A stretch of 64,000 nt of DNA from Gordonibacter faecis (GTDB lineage: Bacteria; Actinomycetota; Coriobacteriia; Coriobacteriales; Eggerthellaceae): NCBI RefSeq assembly GCF_030077735.1, contig NZ_JASJEU010000024.1, forward strand, positions 124,001 through 188,000. The letters run 5' to 3'. Both the position numbers and the translations under genes were made by a program. Shown piece by piece: positions 41,948 to 49,727 of this stretch (position 1 is its first letter; every line of letters begins with the position of its first letter). The notes under the pieces were generated by a model. It had not been told where the DNA came from. It saw nothing but the letters and a program-made list of their open reading frames with translations, and did no database searches.

Positions 41948-42262
41948 TCAGTTCAGGTGTACCCACTCATCGACTGTCATCACTGGCAAACCAAGCGCAC
42001 AAGCAACCGTCTTCTCAAGCATTGCACCACGGCTTAACCGCCAGTTAGGCAGCATGGCGAGCCCGTCTGCTTGTGCCATGATTGCCATGAGGGATAGCCG
42101 CATGGCTTGTGTCCACGGAGTCCCTGGCTTGATGTCATCATGCGGTATTCGCGCTGCATACCCAGCAGCCTTAAGGCGCCTTGCCGCTTCTTCGAACTCA
42201 GCGCGGTTGTCCCCTTGTATGCCAGATACTGGCCCTGATAGGTAAAGCGTTCGGCGCATCAT
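41948..42262 (-). CDS. DUF4406 nucleoside deoxyribosyltransferase-like protein
   Basis: A 104-residue protein with the typical start RRTLYLSGPVSGIQGDNRAE and the ending MLPNWRLSRGAMLEKTVACA, where the Ser-Arg-Gly-Ala block matches the family. It resembles nucleoside 2-deoxyribosyltransferases, and a role in nucleotide salvage is inferred. Overlaps the upstream gene stop by 4 bases. Confidence 0.82.
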   Translation of the reverse strand: MMRRTLYLSGPVSGIQGDNRAEFEEAARRLKAAGYAARIPHDDIKPGTPWTQAMRLSLMAIMAQADGLAMLPNWRLSRGAMLEKTVACALGLPVMTVDEWVHLN

Positions 42263-42756
42263 TTGAACATCACCGACCTAGAACCGCGATACGTAATGAT
42301 TGTCTTCTTTTTCACGTCGCTAATCTCCCAGTGCCCCATTTCGTAAAGCGCATTATCGTGGGGTGCTATACCGTGCGAGAGCCAGTATCCTTGCCACCAC
42401 ATTTCCCCATACTCAGGGCGCTCCCATACCCACTGCGCACTAAACCGTGCACCCCCGTGAAACCCGTTGTGGCATCCGGTGGTACCGCTCCCACACAACG
42501 CAATCAGCGCGGGTTTGAGGATAAACAGGCCCATGGGGGTTTGGAGTGCGAACTGGCGGTTACCCCCTCCTAGGCCCTTCGGCGGCTCGTGGTGAGAGTT
42601 GGTTGCCACGCGTCCACAGATCGCACACCGTGCGCCATCATCGAGCCGGTTGCTGTCGGTGTCATCGAAGCGGTAGTGGCAGTGAATGTGCGGCATGCCA
42701 AACTTGCTCGCGACCTCCACGCTCAGGCCGCTTAGTTGCCTCATGGACGGGGTCAT
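42259..42756 (-). CDS. HNH-like phage protein (possible nuclease)
   Basis: A 165-residue protein with ARCAICGRVATNSHHEPPKG, an HNH-type start with a Cys pair and paired His, and a later GSGTTGCHNGFHGGARF that could complete a zinc site and the second HN. It fits phage recombination-associated nucleases such as those in Gram-positive early regions, but catalysis is uncertain. Overlaps the downstream replication gene's stop by 4 bases. Confidence 0.7.
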   Translation of the reverse strand: MTPSMRQLSGLSVEVASKFGMPHIHCHYRFDDTDSNRLDDGARCAICGRVATNSHHEPPKGLGGGNRQFALQTPMGLFILKPALIALCGSGTTGCHNGFHGGARFSAQWVWERPEYGEMWWQGYWLSHGIAPHDNALYEMGHWEISDVKKKTIITYRGSRSVMFK

Positions 42757-43412
42757 ATGCCCAACTCCCCTCGGTCAAACGTTGCTCGGCACGTACCGCA
42801 CCGGAACTTGCCAAGGGATGGGTCTGGGAGCAGGTGACCATCACACCCAGGCATCCGGCAGCGCAGTGGACCGTACTGAGCGGCGGGCGGTGCGGCCTCA
42901 GCCGCAGCCGCGCCGTCCGACGCTGTGTTATTTGGATACCCTTTATGGGTATCCAATAACTTTTCCTTTTCCTTAGTTTTGGGTTGGGCAGGGCTTGGGT
43001 TAGCACTTGGTTTGCCTTTGGTAACCGGCTTGGTTTTTACTCGGTTACTCTTAGGTTTGCGTCCGCCAAGTTTACCGTTCTCACGTGCGGTTTCACGCCG
43101 TGCGTTGTAGCTTGCTATGTTCCTGGCGGCGCGCTCGCTTCCTACCGAATAACCGTCGTTTGTAGCCTGCAATAGCCCCACTTCGACCATCGAGTCAATC
43201 CAGTCAGACAATGTGTCAGCGTCTACACACAACCTATGGGCAAGGGCAACGAAACCAGCTTGGTTTTTGTCGGTTGCAAAGTCGGTTTCACAGCGATAGA
43301 TTTCTTCAAGCACGCACCAGTAAGCATCCACAGCTGCGCCGCCTTTTAAGAGACGCAAAGCCACAACCTTATCGTCGTTGCCCGCAGTGGTATCGTGATC
43401 GAAATACTTCAT
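42753..43412 (-). CDS. Replication initiator-like protein (DUF4373 N-terminus)
   Basis: A 219-residue protein. Residues 1-95 resemble DUF4373/Lin1244-type replication proteins (MKYFDHDTTAGNDDKVVALR, VDAYWCVLEEIYRCETDF, SDWIDSMVEVGLL). A Lys/Pro-rich linker (about 125-160) leads to a C-terminal zinc ribbon (LRCRMPGCDGHLLP, KFRCGTCRATFDRG). It lies 4 bases after ssb and is the likely origin-binding or helicase-loading factor. No separate helicase gene is visible, so host replication proteins are probably recruited. Confidence 0.75.
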   Translation of the reverse strand: MKYFDHDTTAGNDDKVVALRLLKGGAAVDAYWCVLEEIYRCETDFATDKNQAGFVALAHRLCVDADTLSDWIDSMVEVGLLQATNDGYSVGSERAARNIASYNARRETARENGKLGGRKPKSNRVKTKPVTKGKPSANPSPAQPKTKEKEKLLDTHKGYPNNTASDGAAAAEAAPPAAQYGPLRCRMPGCDGHLLPDPSLGKFRCGTCRATFDRGELGI

Positions 43413-43416
43413 GATC

Positions 43417-43821
43417 TTAGAACGGGATATCTTCGTCATAGACCGAAGAAGATGCGTCAACGATTTCAGCGGGGTCATATTCAGGCTCGCTGCTGCGGCT
43501 CGACATGAACTCAAGTTCGTCTACGATGATGTTTATCTTGCTGCGCTTCTGGCCCTCGTGCTCCCACTGGCTCCAACGCAGTTTGCCCTCGATAGATACC
43601 TTGGTGCCCTTGGCGAGGTAACGTGAAAGGCTCTCGGCGCGCGCGCCAAACATCGTGCAATCGATGAAGTTGGGATAGTCTTCCCATTCGCCCGTCTGCT
43701 GGTTCTTGTGGCGATCATTTACGGCCACGCCGAATCCAAGGACCGGCAGGCCGCTGGCCGTTGAGCGCAACTCTGGGTCACGCGTGAGGTTTCCGCTGAT
43801 AATTACTCGGTTGATGCTCAT
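43417..43821 (-). CDS. ssb: Single-stranded DNA-binding protein
   Basis: A 134-residue OB-fold protein that coats single-stranded DNA. It starts MSINRVIISGNLTRDPELRS and ends with the acidic tip DEDIPF that recruits partner proteins. It follows recT with no gap, forming the RecT-SSB-replication block. Confidence 0.95.
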   Translation of the reverse strand: MSINRVIISGNLTRDPELRSTASGLPVLGFGVAVNDRHKNQQTGEWEDYPNFIDCTMFGARAESLSRYLAKGTKVSIEGKLRWSQWEHEGQKRSKINIIVDELEFMSSRSSEPEYDPAEIVDASSSVYDEDIPF

Positions 43822-44751
43822 TTACACCACCCACTCATAGTCAGGATTGTCGCAACACTGAAACTTGATGTCAGAAAGCTCGGCATCCTCTGTCACGTTG
43901 TCTATAACGTTCCCGCATGTCTTGCATGCTGCCTTGCGCCCAGGAGACGGCTCCTGGGCCTCGTTTTCACTCTCTGGCACCTCGTATTCGGGAACACTAG
44001 GAGAAGGTGGTATGACGCGGCTCAGATCAGCCGTGAAGCCTCCTGTTGTCTCGTCTGATACGGCTGCTGATTGAGCTTCAATCGACACCGGAAGATAGGG
44101 AAAGGCGCGGCGGACAACCGTCTTGCGAGCCATAGCCTCGTAGTCTGTGGCCCAAGGACCTTTGTCATTTGCTTTCGAGCGTTTGCGTACTGCCTCAACT
44201 TCCGCTTTTGTCATAACGTCGATGTAGTGACCGCCATCCTTGAAGTGACAGACCATATAGACGTATGTGAGTTTGTCCGGCGTGTGCTCGCCATTACCTG
44301 GGACATGGCGCAGCTTCTCGTTAAGACCAAACTCGTATTCGAATTCGTCTCCCTCATAAACAGCGCGCGCTGATATGTCCTCTATCTCGCCCGAGCGGCG
44401 TGCAAGAGCAATCATTCCCTTGTAACCAAGAATAAACGTGGCCTCCATGCGCCCGTGATTTCGGAATGGCAGGATGTACGCACGTCCAAGGCCGTCAACA
44501 GCCGACGGTTCCAACCCAAGGGCAGAACACTTCATGACACATGAGAGAAGCGTGGCAATGTCGCACTCGGCAAGCTTCGGTTCGTGGTTCACGGTGCTTA
44601 AAGCAAGTTGAAACATGCGCTCACTATTCATGTGATGAGGCATTACTGCTTCAATCTTGGGCCATTGCTTTTTGAGAACGTCCGCAATGGTTACTCGGGG
44701 TTTCTCAATATCGTTCTGCTGGCTTTTTGCCAGCTCTGCAATCTTTCCCAT
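43822..44751 (-). CDS. recT: RecT single-strand annealing protein
   Basis: A 309-residue annealing protein for phage recombination. The RecT core is residues 30-230, with PKLAECDIATLLSCVMKCSA, GLEPSAVDGLGRAYILPFRN and LGYKGMIALARRSGEIEDIS. The C-terminus has an extra zinc finger (CKTCGNVIDN and FQCCDN), possibly for partner binding. It works with the YqaJ exonuclease, which ends immediately upstream. Confidence 0.94.
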   Translation of the reverse strand: MGKIAELAKSQQNDIEKPRVTIADVLKKQWPKIEAVMPHHMNSERMFQLALSTVNHEPKLAECDIATLLSCVMKCSALGLEPSAVDGLGRAYILPFRNHGRMEATFILGYKGMIALARRSGEIEDISARAVYEGDEFEYEFGLNEKLRHVPGNGEHTPDKLTYVYMVCHFKDGGHYIDVMTKAEVEAVRKRSKANDKGPWATDYEAMARKTVVRRAFPYLPVSIEAQSAAVSDETTGGFTADLSRVIPPSPSVPEYEVPESENEAQEPSPGRKAACKTCGNVIDNVTEDAELSDIKFQCCDNPDYEWVV

Positions 44752-45714
44752 TTACGACCTCTCAGACATTCGCAATCCGCCGTCTGACGGATTGCATTTA
44801 ACATACTTTGTGTATTCATCGGGTTTTTCTTGCTTGAACCGTTTGGTATCGAATGAAGTCTTATTCGACCGCACCCAAGTAATCTTCATGGTTGGTGTCT
44901 GGATTCCCTTAGCTGAGCCAATCATCTGCTTAAGTTCGTTTCCGAGCTGGCGTTTTTCTTTTTCAAGGCGCTTAATCTGCTCACTAACTTCACTTATCTG
45001 CCTGATCTGCGGGGCATCGTCATCGAGCATATCGAGGTATTCGTCAGACGGGTCGCAATTGATATGAGTGAGTGCATCGGTGTCAGCCTCGCTACAAGTT
45101 GTGGCAGGCATCACGTCATCTTCGACCATGCGCCAGAAACGTTTCTCGGCTTCGATAAGTGCGGAGATATCTTCATCGTCGCGCTCAACTCGAAACTCGC
45201 GGTACTTCTGCCCTCCGATCAGTACAGCCACGCAGAAAAACTCATAGCCTGTAACGGCAAGATAGTGTGTCGGCTGAGGAAGGTAATACTCAGGAATACC
45301 GTCGTCCCAGTCGTGCTCACGCATAGCCCCTGCCGTCTTAATCTCAAGTACACCGGTGCGCCCATCAGCATCTGTTACGAGACGGTCTACACTCGCAAAC
45401 ATGAACGGATGCTCTTTGCTCACCAAGATGGCGTTTTTTCGGCGAACCTTCATGTCGGTGTGGCGCGAAGCGAATTCTCGCGCCACAACATCCTCAAGCA
45501 TGTTCCCCCAGTGGACGCTCTCCTTCTCGGAGAGGTCAGGGGGTTCTATGCGCCCAGTTTTCTCAAGCCACACAGTGAGTGGTGTCGAATAGGGAGACAT
45601 GCCTAAGATAGCAGCGGAATCTGAGCCTCCTATTCCATGCTTTCGACGAGCGAGCCACTGTTGGCGCACCTCATCATCAGTTCCGCTGAACCTAACCTCG
45701 GTGAATGGTTTCAT
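44752..45714 (-). CDS. YqaJ-type recombination exonuclease
   Basis: A 320-residue lambda-exonuclease-fold protein that resects DNA ends for RecT. The start QQWLARRKHGIGGSDSAAIL is the YqaJ signature; the acidic active site follows in MFASVDRLVTDADG and VLEIKTAGAMREH (ExK). A coiled coil (about 245-275) sits near the C-terminus. The ATG at 45714 is chosen; an upstream TTG would extend it by 4 residues. Confidence 0.9.
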   Translation of the reverse strand: MKPFTEVRFSGTDDEVRQQWLARRKHGIGGSDSAAILGMSPYSTPLTVWLEKTGRIEPPDLSEKESVHWGNMLEDVVAREFASRHTDMKVRRKNAILVSKEHPFMFASVDRLVTDADGRTGVLEIKTAGAMREHDWDDGIPEYYLPQPTHYLAVTGYEFFCVAVLIGGQKYREFRVERDDEDISALIEAEKRFWRMVEDDVMPATTCSEADTDALTHINCDPSDEYLDMLDDDAPQIRQISEVSEQIKRLEKEKRQLGNELKQMIGSAKGIQTPTMKITWVRSNKTSFDTKRFKQEKPDEYTKYVKCNPSDGGLRMSERS

Positions 45715-45716
45715 GA

Positions 45717-46025
45717 CTAATTCCAACCGAGAATTGAACCGACAGCACCTAAAATTTCAAAGGAACTACCTGACTTTGACTTTGACTTTGCTTCATTAAC
45801 ATTACGAAGTGCGTTAGAGAAGTAATCACACACATTTGTACCGTGGGTTTCTGCGCCCTTAGGAACTAAGAAGAAGTTCATTCCCGCAATGAAACCATTC
45901 AAAAAGTTTTCATCAGCGATGTATAGATATTCCTCTAATACTTCGTCTGTAAGAGATTCATACAAATGGGAGTCCAAGCCGTACTCTCCGGCACCCTTTA
46001 ACTCAACGTTTTTTGTGTTGCTCAT
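45717..46025 (-). CDS. Phage protein of unknown function
   Basis: A 102-residue acidic protein (YESLTDEVLEEYLYIADENF, then AGMNFFLVPKGAETHG) preceding the exonuclease gene. No family recognised. The ATG at 46025 has AAAGGAATC upstream. Confidence 0.62.
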   Translation of the reverse strand: MSNTKNVELKGAGEYGLDSHLYESLTDEVLEEYLYIADENFLNGFIAGMNFFLVPKGAETHGTNVCDYFSNALRNVNEAKSKSKSGSSFEILGAVGSILGWN

Positions 46026-46039
46026 TGTGATTCCTTTCA

Positions 46040-46465
46040 TCAGGCCATCCAGTTATCACTGTCTAGCTGAGTCCAATAGGGGATGTGGTCGATGGTGCGT
46101 TCCTCGTCAGTTATCATCACGACGATGCGTGGGTCTTTTCCAAGGACGCATTTAGTGGGGAATTCGTAGGCAAGCTTGAAGGAGTCGCGTTTGATGATGC
46201 CCATTTCCTGTAAGGCATCGAGGATGACTTTCTTTGCTCCACCTTCAATGTTGTCCCGATCTTTGCGCATGTTCGGGCAAACGATGTAGATACAGCCAGA
46301 AACTGGCTTGCTAAATGGCTTCAAGTGAGCTTGCTTGATAGCCCACACGACGCGCTCCTGCTCGCGCTTCTTGAGTTGCGCACCGGCATGGTAGTTCGTC
46401 CGATTGCTTTTGGTAATCTCGTTTTGTCCTGCAAGGGTTCCATCAATCGTGAAGGTTTGCTTCAT
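46040..46465 (-). CDS. rusA: RusA-family Holliday junction resolvase
   Basis: A 141-residue dimeric endonuclease that cuts four-way DNA junctions. The active-site region is CPNMRKDRDNIEGGAKKVIL followed by DALQEMGIIKRDSF, matching the paired Asp and Lys residues of RusA. It completes the recombination module with RecT and YqaJ and is coupled to its upstream neighbour by a 4-base overlap. Confidence 0.9.
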   Translation of the reverse strand: MKQTFTIDGTLAGQNEITKSNRTNYHAGAQLKKREQERVVWAIKQAHLKPFSKPVSGCIYIVCPNMRKDRDNIEGGAKKVILDALQEMGIIKRDSFKLAYEFPTKCVLGKDPRIVVMITDEERTIDHIPYWTQLDSDNWMA

Positions 46466-46875
46466 AGGGCGCTCACGTCTCCCTCTTCAACTAACCTCTT
46501 CGCTTCTTTCCACGATTTCGCGAGGAAGAACGTGTTTGGGTTGACTATTTCGTGCCAAGTAGCAATAAGATCAACATCGTCACGATCAAGTTTGGATGCC
46601 TTAAAACCAAGCGAGCGCGCAAGGCGGGGGCTCAACATCACCATGTATCGTGCGATGCCAGGCCAAAGCGTCCTGTCTCGTCTAAACTGGTTCGTTATAG
46701 TCACTTCGATGCCCGCATAGCTTGCAAGTTTCATAACGTCTCCCTGCTGCACACAGGGATTCCCGCTATCAACCTCCCTATGCACGATATGCATGAGGGA
46801 CTTGAACGCAGCAGGATGATCTTTAATCCAGCAGCAAACTGCTTGCGCCATATCGGCGCCACTTATGCTGCTCAT
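46462..46875 (-). CDS. Phage early protein of unknown function
   Basis: A 137-residue protein starting MSSISGADMAQAVCCWIKDH. It is mixed alpha/beta with a basic middle (TITNQFRRDRTLWPGIARYM). No family recognised. The ATG at 46875 is the best start; an upstream extension runs through a region without coding character. Confidence 0.6.
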   Translation of the reverse strand: MSSISGADMAQAVCCWIKDHPAAFKSLMHIVHREVDSGNPCVQQGDVMKLASYAGIEVTITNQFRRDRTLWPGIARYMVMLSPRLARSLGFKASKLDRDDVDLIATWHEIVNPNTFFLAKSWKEAKRLVEEGDVSAL

Positions 46876-46904
46876 GAGTGCTCTGCTTCCATAGCCTTCT
46901 CCTA

Positions 46905-47102
46905 TCAAAGGATGTAGAGGACTATGCCCACAGCCCACACAAGGCTAAACATGGCGCCAAAGCCCCAGCATGCACGGTTCCATGCCTCCGGGTCGTCATT
47001 AACCATGTCAAAGGCTCGCGTTTGTGGTATCATCCTCTTGTCTTTTTTGACGGATGCGCGCTTGCTTTCCAGGGCTTGGCGCGCTTTCTGTTTACTCGGC
47101 AT
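46905..47102 (-). CDS. Small single-span membrane protein
   Basis: A 65-residue protein with a basic helical start (MPSKQKARQALESKRASVKK) and a C-terminal membrane helix (about 44-65, CWGFGAMFSLVWAVGIVLYI). It overlaps the end of the upstream helix-turn-helix gene by 11 bases. Function unknown. Confidence 0.58.
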   Translation of the reverse strand: MPSKQKARQALESKRASVKKDKRMIPQTRAFDMVNDDPEAWNRACWGFGAMFSLVWAVGIVLYIL

Positions 47103-47358
47103 GCCAATGCACCGTCCAATACCTATCGAAACTCTCCGGCTCGACCCTGCGGCCTCGCTCTCTCCCTGGCGGCAATCTGGCTTCAAGAAACCCAAGGCTC
47201 ACGTGCTCAAACAGCGTTGATGGCGCGACACCAGAGGCTTGTGAAACCTCGGCAATTGAATATGACCCCTTGGGTTTTAGCCCCGCGATCTGAGCCATGC
47301 CTGCGAATATCGGCGCCTTCTGCGCCATGAGCTCAAAGCCTGTGCATGTTTCTTCCAT
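47092..47358 (-). CDS. Small DNA-binding protein (excisionase-like)
   Basis: An 88-residue protein with a MerR/excisionase-style winged helix (SYSIAEVSQASGVAPSTLFE, then HVSLGFLEARLPPGRERGRR). It could be the excisionase or an early regulator. The ATG at 47358 follows GAAGGAGGAACC. The 158 bases between it and the prohibitin gene contain an inverted-repeat element (47470-47512). Confidence 0.68.
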   Translation of the reverse strand: MEETCTGFELMAQKAPIFAGMAQIAGLKPKGSYSIAEVSQASGVAPSTLFEHVSLGFLEARLPPGRERGRRVEPESFDRYWTVHWHAE

Positions 47359-47469
47359 CGGTTCCTCCTTCCCTATCTGATGCTTGCAGTGACTGATAGC
47401 GCAGGTGTTCTCCACTTAGCCCTTACGGGAGTGGGTATTAGGCTGCGCCCTAGGTTTTCAAGGTACTAG

Positions 47470-48374
47470 CCGAATAGGCACGAAAGCGGCAGCGCAATTT
47501 GCTGCCTATACTGGTGTTACTGCTGGCTTGCATCCGGCAACAACATGTCAAGCGAGCCGTCGCCACCCATGTAGAGCGGCAAGACACCGTTCCACTTTTC
47601 AATCATGAGTTTTTGGAAGTTGCGCGAATCGAGCGATTCAGCGATGACTCTGTTTGTGTCGGCTTCTGTTTTCGCCGTCTCGTTCTTTACCTTCGCAGTT
47701 TCTTGGTCCTGTTCAGCAACTTTCTTTCGTTCCACCGCTGCCTTATATTCCTCGGGAAGTTCTACGTTTTTAACTTCCATGCTTACGACTTTTATTCCAT
47801 AAGCGGCAAGGCGGTCTTGTACAGCTTTCAACATGTCAGCGGAAAGTTCGCCACGCTTTTCGATAAGGCCTTCCAAGCTGTAGTTGGCAGTTGCGGCTTT
47901 GATGCCGTCTGCCAGCACCGGTGCGACAATGCCATCCATGTGATTACCGAGGAACTTCTTGTAAAGATCATCAGCATTTTCCGGGTCAACCACAATCTGC
48001 GCCGTGACCTCTTGATTCACGCTCTGGTTGTCCTTTGTTGCTGTCGAATAGGTGGCCGTCACCTGCTGTTGCGTTACGTCGATGATGTTGTAATGGTCGA
48101 TGGGTGTTTTAACGTGGAAGCCCTGTCCCTCAACGCTCACGACGTTTCCGAAGCGGGTCACCACGGCGATCTTGCCGGTGTCAACGACTTTGAAGCAGGT
48201 GAAAATTGCGGCAAGCAAAACGACAAAGGCCACAACGACTGCAACAATACGCCCAATACGTAGACGCTCTTCTTTATGGGTATTACCCCACCTATCTTCT
48301 ACTTCATCAGCTGCAATGAAAAACGACATGCGGTTTCCTTTCTGGTTTATGCTGCCGCTTCCGTGTCTATTCGG
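47470..48374. repeat. Inverted 24-base repeats framing the prohibitin-like gene
   Basis: A 24-base element at 47470-47493 (plus orientation) and 48351-48374 (minus orientation) is 22/24 identical; both begin CCGAATAG and end AAGCGGCAGC. They lie just outside the 3' and 5' ends of the prohibitin-like gene. The left copy can also fold locally, with GGCAGC (47488-47493) pairing with GCTGCC (47501-47506). Confidence 0.7.
47517..48329 (-). CDS. Prohibitin / SPFH (band 7) membrane protein
   Basis: A 270-residue membrane-anchored SPFH protein. One N-terminal membrane helix (about 25-47) is followed by the band 7 domain (FKVVDTGKIAVVTRFGNVVS, VNQEVTAQIVVDPENADDLY) and a helical coiled coil (AAVERKKVAEQDQETAKVKN, about 190-235). 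SPFH proteins form large rings that scaffold membrane proteases and are known in some phages, where they are thought to alter host membranes or lysis timing. It lies alone between two hairpin-forming intergenic stretches at the head of the early operon. Confidence 0.9.
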   Translation of the reverse strand: MSFFIAADEVEDRWGNTHKEERLRIGRIVAVVVAFVVLLAAIFTCFKVVDTGKIAVVTRFGNVVSVEGQGFHVKTPIDHYNIIDVTQQQVTATYSTATKDNQSVNQEVTAQIVVDPENADDLYKKFLGNHMDGIVAPVLADGIKAATANYSLEGLIEKRGELSADMLKAVQDRLAAYGIKVVSMEVKNVELPEEYKAAVERKKVAEQDQETAKVKNETAKTEADTNRVIAESLDSRNFQKLMIEKWNGVLPLYMGGDGSLDMLLPDASQQ

Positions 48375-48389
48375 TTTTCAATGTGCCCT

Positions 48390-48491
48390 CCAAATAGGCA
48401 CACAGGCGGTAGCTGACGGGGACCCCCTTGATGTCGTGACGCCCGTCCCGTGGAAGGGAGGCACGGTGCTACCGCTTATGTGCCTATTTGG
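48390..48491. repeat. Long hairpin upstream of the prohibitin-like gene
   Basis: Copies at 48390-48413 and 48468-48491 (inverted, 22/24 identical; related 19/24 to the outer pair) form a stem with an inner GACGGG/CCCGTC pair in its 54-base loop. It lies in the 189-base gap before the prohibitin-like gene. With the outer pair this makes four copies of one element in alternating orientation. Confidence 0.7.
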
Positions 48492-48518
48492 CTGTAAATG
48501 TGCGTGGTGTAATTTGAA

Positions 48519-48701
48519 TCAGGATGCATGAACCGCGAGCACGTCGGCAGGGCCGTCAATTTCTACGACCGCTTTGGCGTTCTCCGATATGTGTGAGTAC
48601 TCGACTGAATCGATTCGGCATTTCAACTCATCCACCAGCTCGCAAGTCGCGAACTCATCGATGGTCTTTCTCGGAAGTCCAAACGTGCATTGATCGCTCA
48701 T
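48519..48701 (-). CDS. Small early phage protein
   Basis: A 60-residue acidic protein (MSDQCTFGLPRKTIDEFATC, ending GPADVLAVHAS) with an excellent ribosome site (GGAAGGAG). No family recognised. It is the second gene of the leftward early transcript, right after the Cro-like gene; an operator copy (48739-48757) lies between them. Confidence 0.68.
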   Translation of the reverse strand: MSDQCTFGLPRKTIDEFATCELVDELKCRIDSVEYSHISENAKAVVEIDGPADVLAVHAS

Positions 48702-48738
48702 ATCGATTTCTCCTTCCCTAGCCCGCTTCGCAGTAGGT

Positions 48739-48757
48739 ACAGTAATTTATTTCCTGT
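48739..48757. promoter_or_regulatory. Operator copy after the cro-like gene
   Basis: ACAGTAATTTATTTCCTGT, identical over 19 bases to the site at 48965-48983 in the immunity region. It covers the last codons of the cro-like gene and the start of the gap before the next early gene, so repressor or Cro may also act here. Confidence 0.7.
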
Positions 48758-48944
48758 CAGAGATGAAAAAAATATCCTGCACATCGACGCCAAGAAACTC
48801 GGCTACCTTCTTTGCGGTTTCGATTCGCATTGTACTAGGATCGTTCTCGTAGCGGCTATAACACGGCCTTGACACGCCTAAATGTCTCGCAACCGCGACT
48901 TTTGAAATACCCTTGTTTTTGCGAATCTCTTCGATCGTCTTCAT
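48747..48944 (-). CDS. Cro-like XRE-family regulator
   Basis: A 65-residue helix-turn-helix protein (MKTIEEIRKNKGISKVAVAR, HLGVSRPCYSRYENDPSTMR) with a short tail typical of Cro-type repressors. It is divergent from the CI-like gene and is the first gene of the early transcript. The ATG at 48944 has AGGAGGGC upstream; a longer start would use this Shine-Dalgarno as coding sequence. Confidence 0.85.
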   Translation of the reverse strand: MKTIEEIRKNKGISKVAVARHLGVSRPCYSRYENDPSTMRIETAKKVAEFLGVDVQDIFFISDRK

Positions 48945-48964
48945 CTGCCCTCCTTTCGTCATAA

Positions 48965-48993
48965 ACAGTAATTTATTTCCTGTAGACTGTCAA
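48965..48993 (-). promoter_or_regulatory. Early (cro) promoter overlapped by operator
   Basis: TTGACA (48988-48993) and TACTGT (48965-48970) on the minus strand, spaced 17 bases. The 19-base operator 48965-48983 covers the -10 and spacer. Bound repressor there would block early transcription. Confidence 0.7.
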
Positions 48994-49028
48994 GAAAATA
49001 TTTACTAAAATGGAAGAAAATATTTACT
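48983..49028 (+). promoter_or_regulatory. Repressor (cI) promoter with two operator half-repeats
   Basis: TAGACT (48983-48988) and TAAAAT (49006-49011) on the plus strand are 17 bases apart and overlap the cro promoter. Direct repeats AAGAAAATATTTACT at 48992-49006 and 49014-49028 resemble the inverse of the operator at 48965-48983. They would let repressor and Cro regulate the repressor-Pycsar operon. Confidence 0.6.
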
Positions 49029-49043
49029 GATAGGCGGTAATCC

Positions 49044-49727
49044 ATGGGTGTCGCAGATAACATTAAAAAGATCAGGGAAATATTCGACGTTACCCAGCGT
49101 GAGCTTGCCGATATTGCTGGCGTCACCGAAAATGCTGTTTCAAAATGGGAAAATGGTTACGCAGAACCAAGAATGGGAGCCGTAGAAAAAATAGCTGCCT
49201 GCTACGGACTAAAAAAGAGACACATTATCGAAGATGGCGGCATGGATATGATTGACCCTTTGACAAAAAGACCAAAGCAGGAGATAAGTTACCCACCAGG
49301 AGCAATTATCCCTTCTCCCCCGCGCAAAGCGTACGCGCCACTTCTCGGACGCGTCCACGCTGGCGATGCAAAAATGCCCGAGATATTAGAGGACAATATC
49401 TCACTCCCCTACGAAGTATGGGACAGGCACCGCGAGGGTTATTTCTTAGAGGTCGAGGGTAACTGCATGTCAAGGGTGTACCCCGAAGGTAGCTTTATCT
49501 TCGTAGACCGCCGTATGGAGCCAAAGAACGGCTCAATAGCAGTCGTGAGTATAGATGGCGACGATTATGTAATGAGAAGACTCTACCGGGGCGCGAACAC
49601 GATGATCCTATCCCCTGATAGCTGGGATGACAGCTACGAGGACATCGTGATAACAGGAGATGACGGGCGCATCGTCAAATTTGAGGGCGTGGTCGTATGG
49701 TTCCAGGCAGGCAAGGAGATGGAATGA
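49044..49727 (+). CDS. CI-type repressor (XRE helix-turn-helix plus S24-like domain)
   Basis: A 227-residue lysogeny repressor. Residues 5-60 are the XRE helix-turn-helix (TQRELADIAGVTENAVSKWE). Residues 97-220 are the LexA/S24-like domain with the usual Ala-Gly cleavage position, Ala106-Gly107 in GRVHAGDA. By alignment with LexA, the catalytic Ser is replaced by Cys141 (EGNCMSRVYPEG) and the Lys by Arg178 (YVMRRLYRG). Self-cleavage may therefore be altered. It is coupled by an ATGA overlap to the Pycsar effector gene. Confidence 0.9.
   Translation: MGVADNIKKIREIFDVTQRELADIAGVTENAVSKWENGYAEPRMGAVEKIAACYGLKKRHIIEDGGMDMIDPLTKRPKQEISYPPGAIIPSPPRKAYAPLLGRVHAGDAKMPEILEDNISLPYEVWDRHREGYFLEVEGNCMSRVYPEGSFIFVDRRMEPKNGSIAVVSIDGDDYVMRRLYRGANTMILSPDSWDDSYEDIVITGDDGRIVKFEGVVVWFQAGKEME

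Noticed and set aside
48390..48491. Hairpin as a CRISPR repeat or small array
   Set aside because: Only four copies in alternating orientation with a gene inside one pair; no regular spacers and no cas genes.
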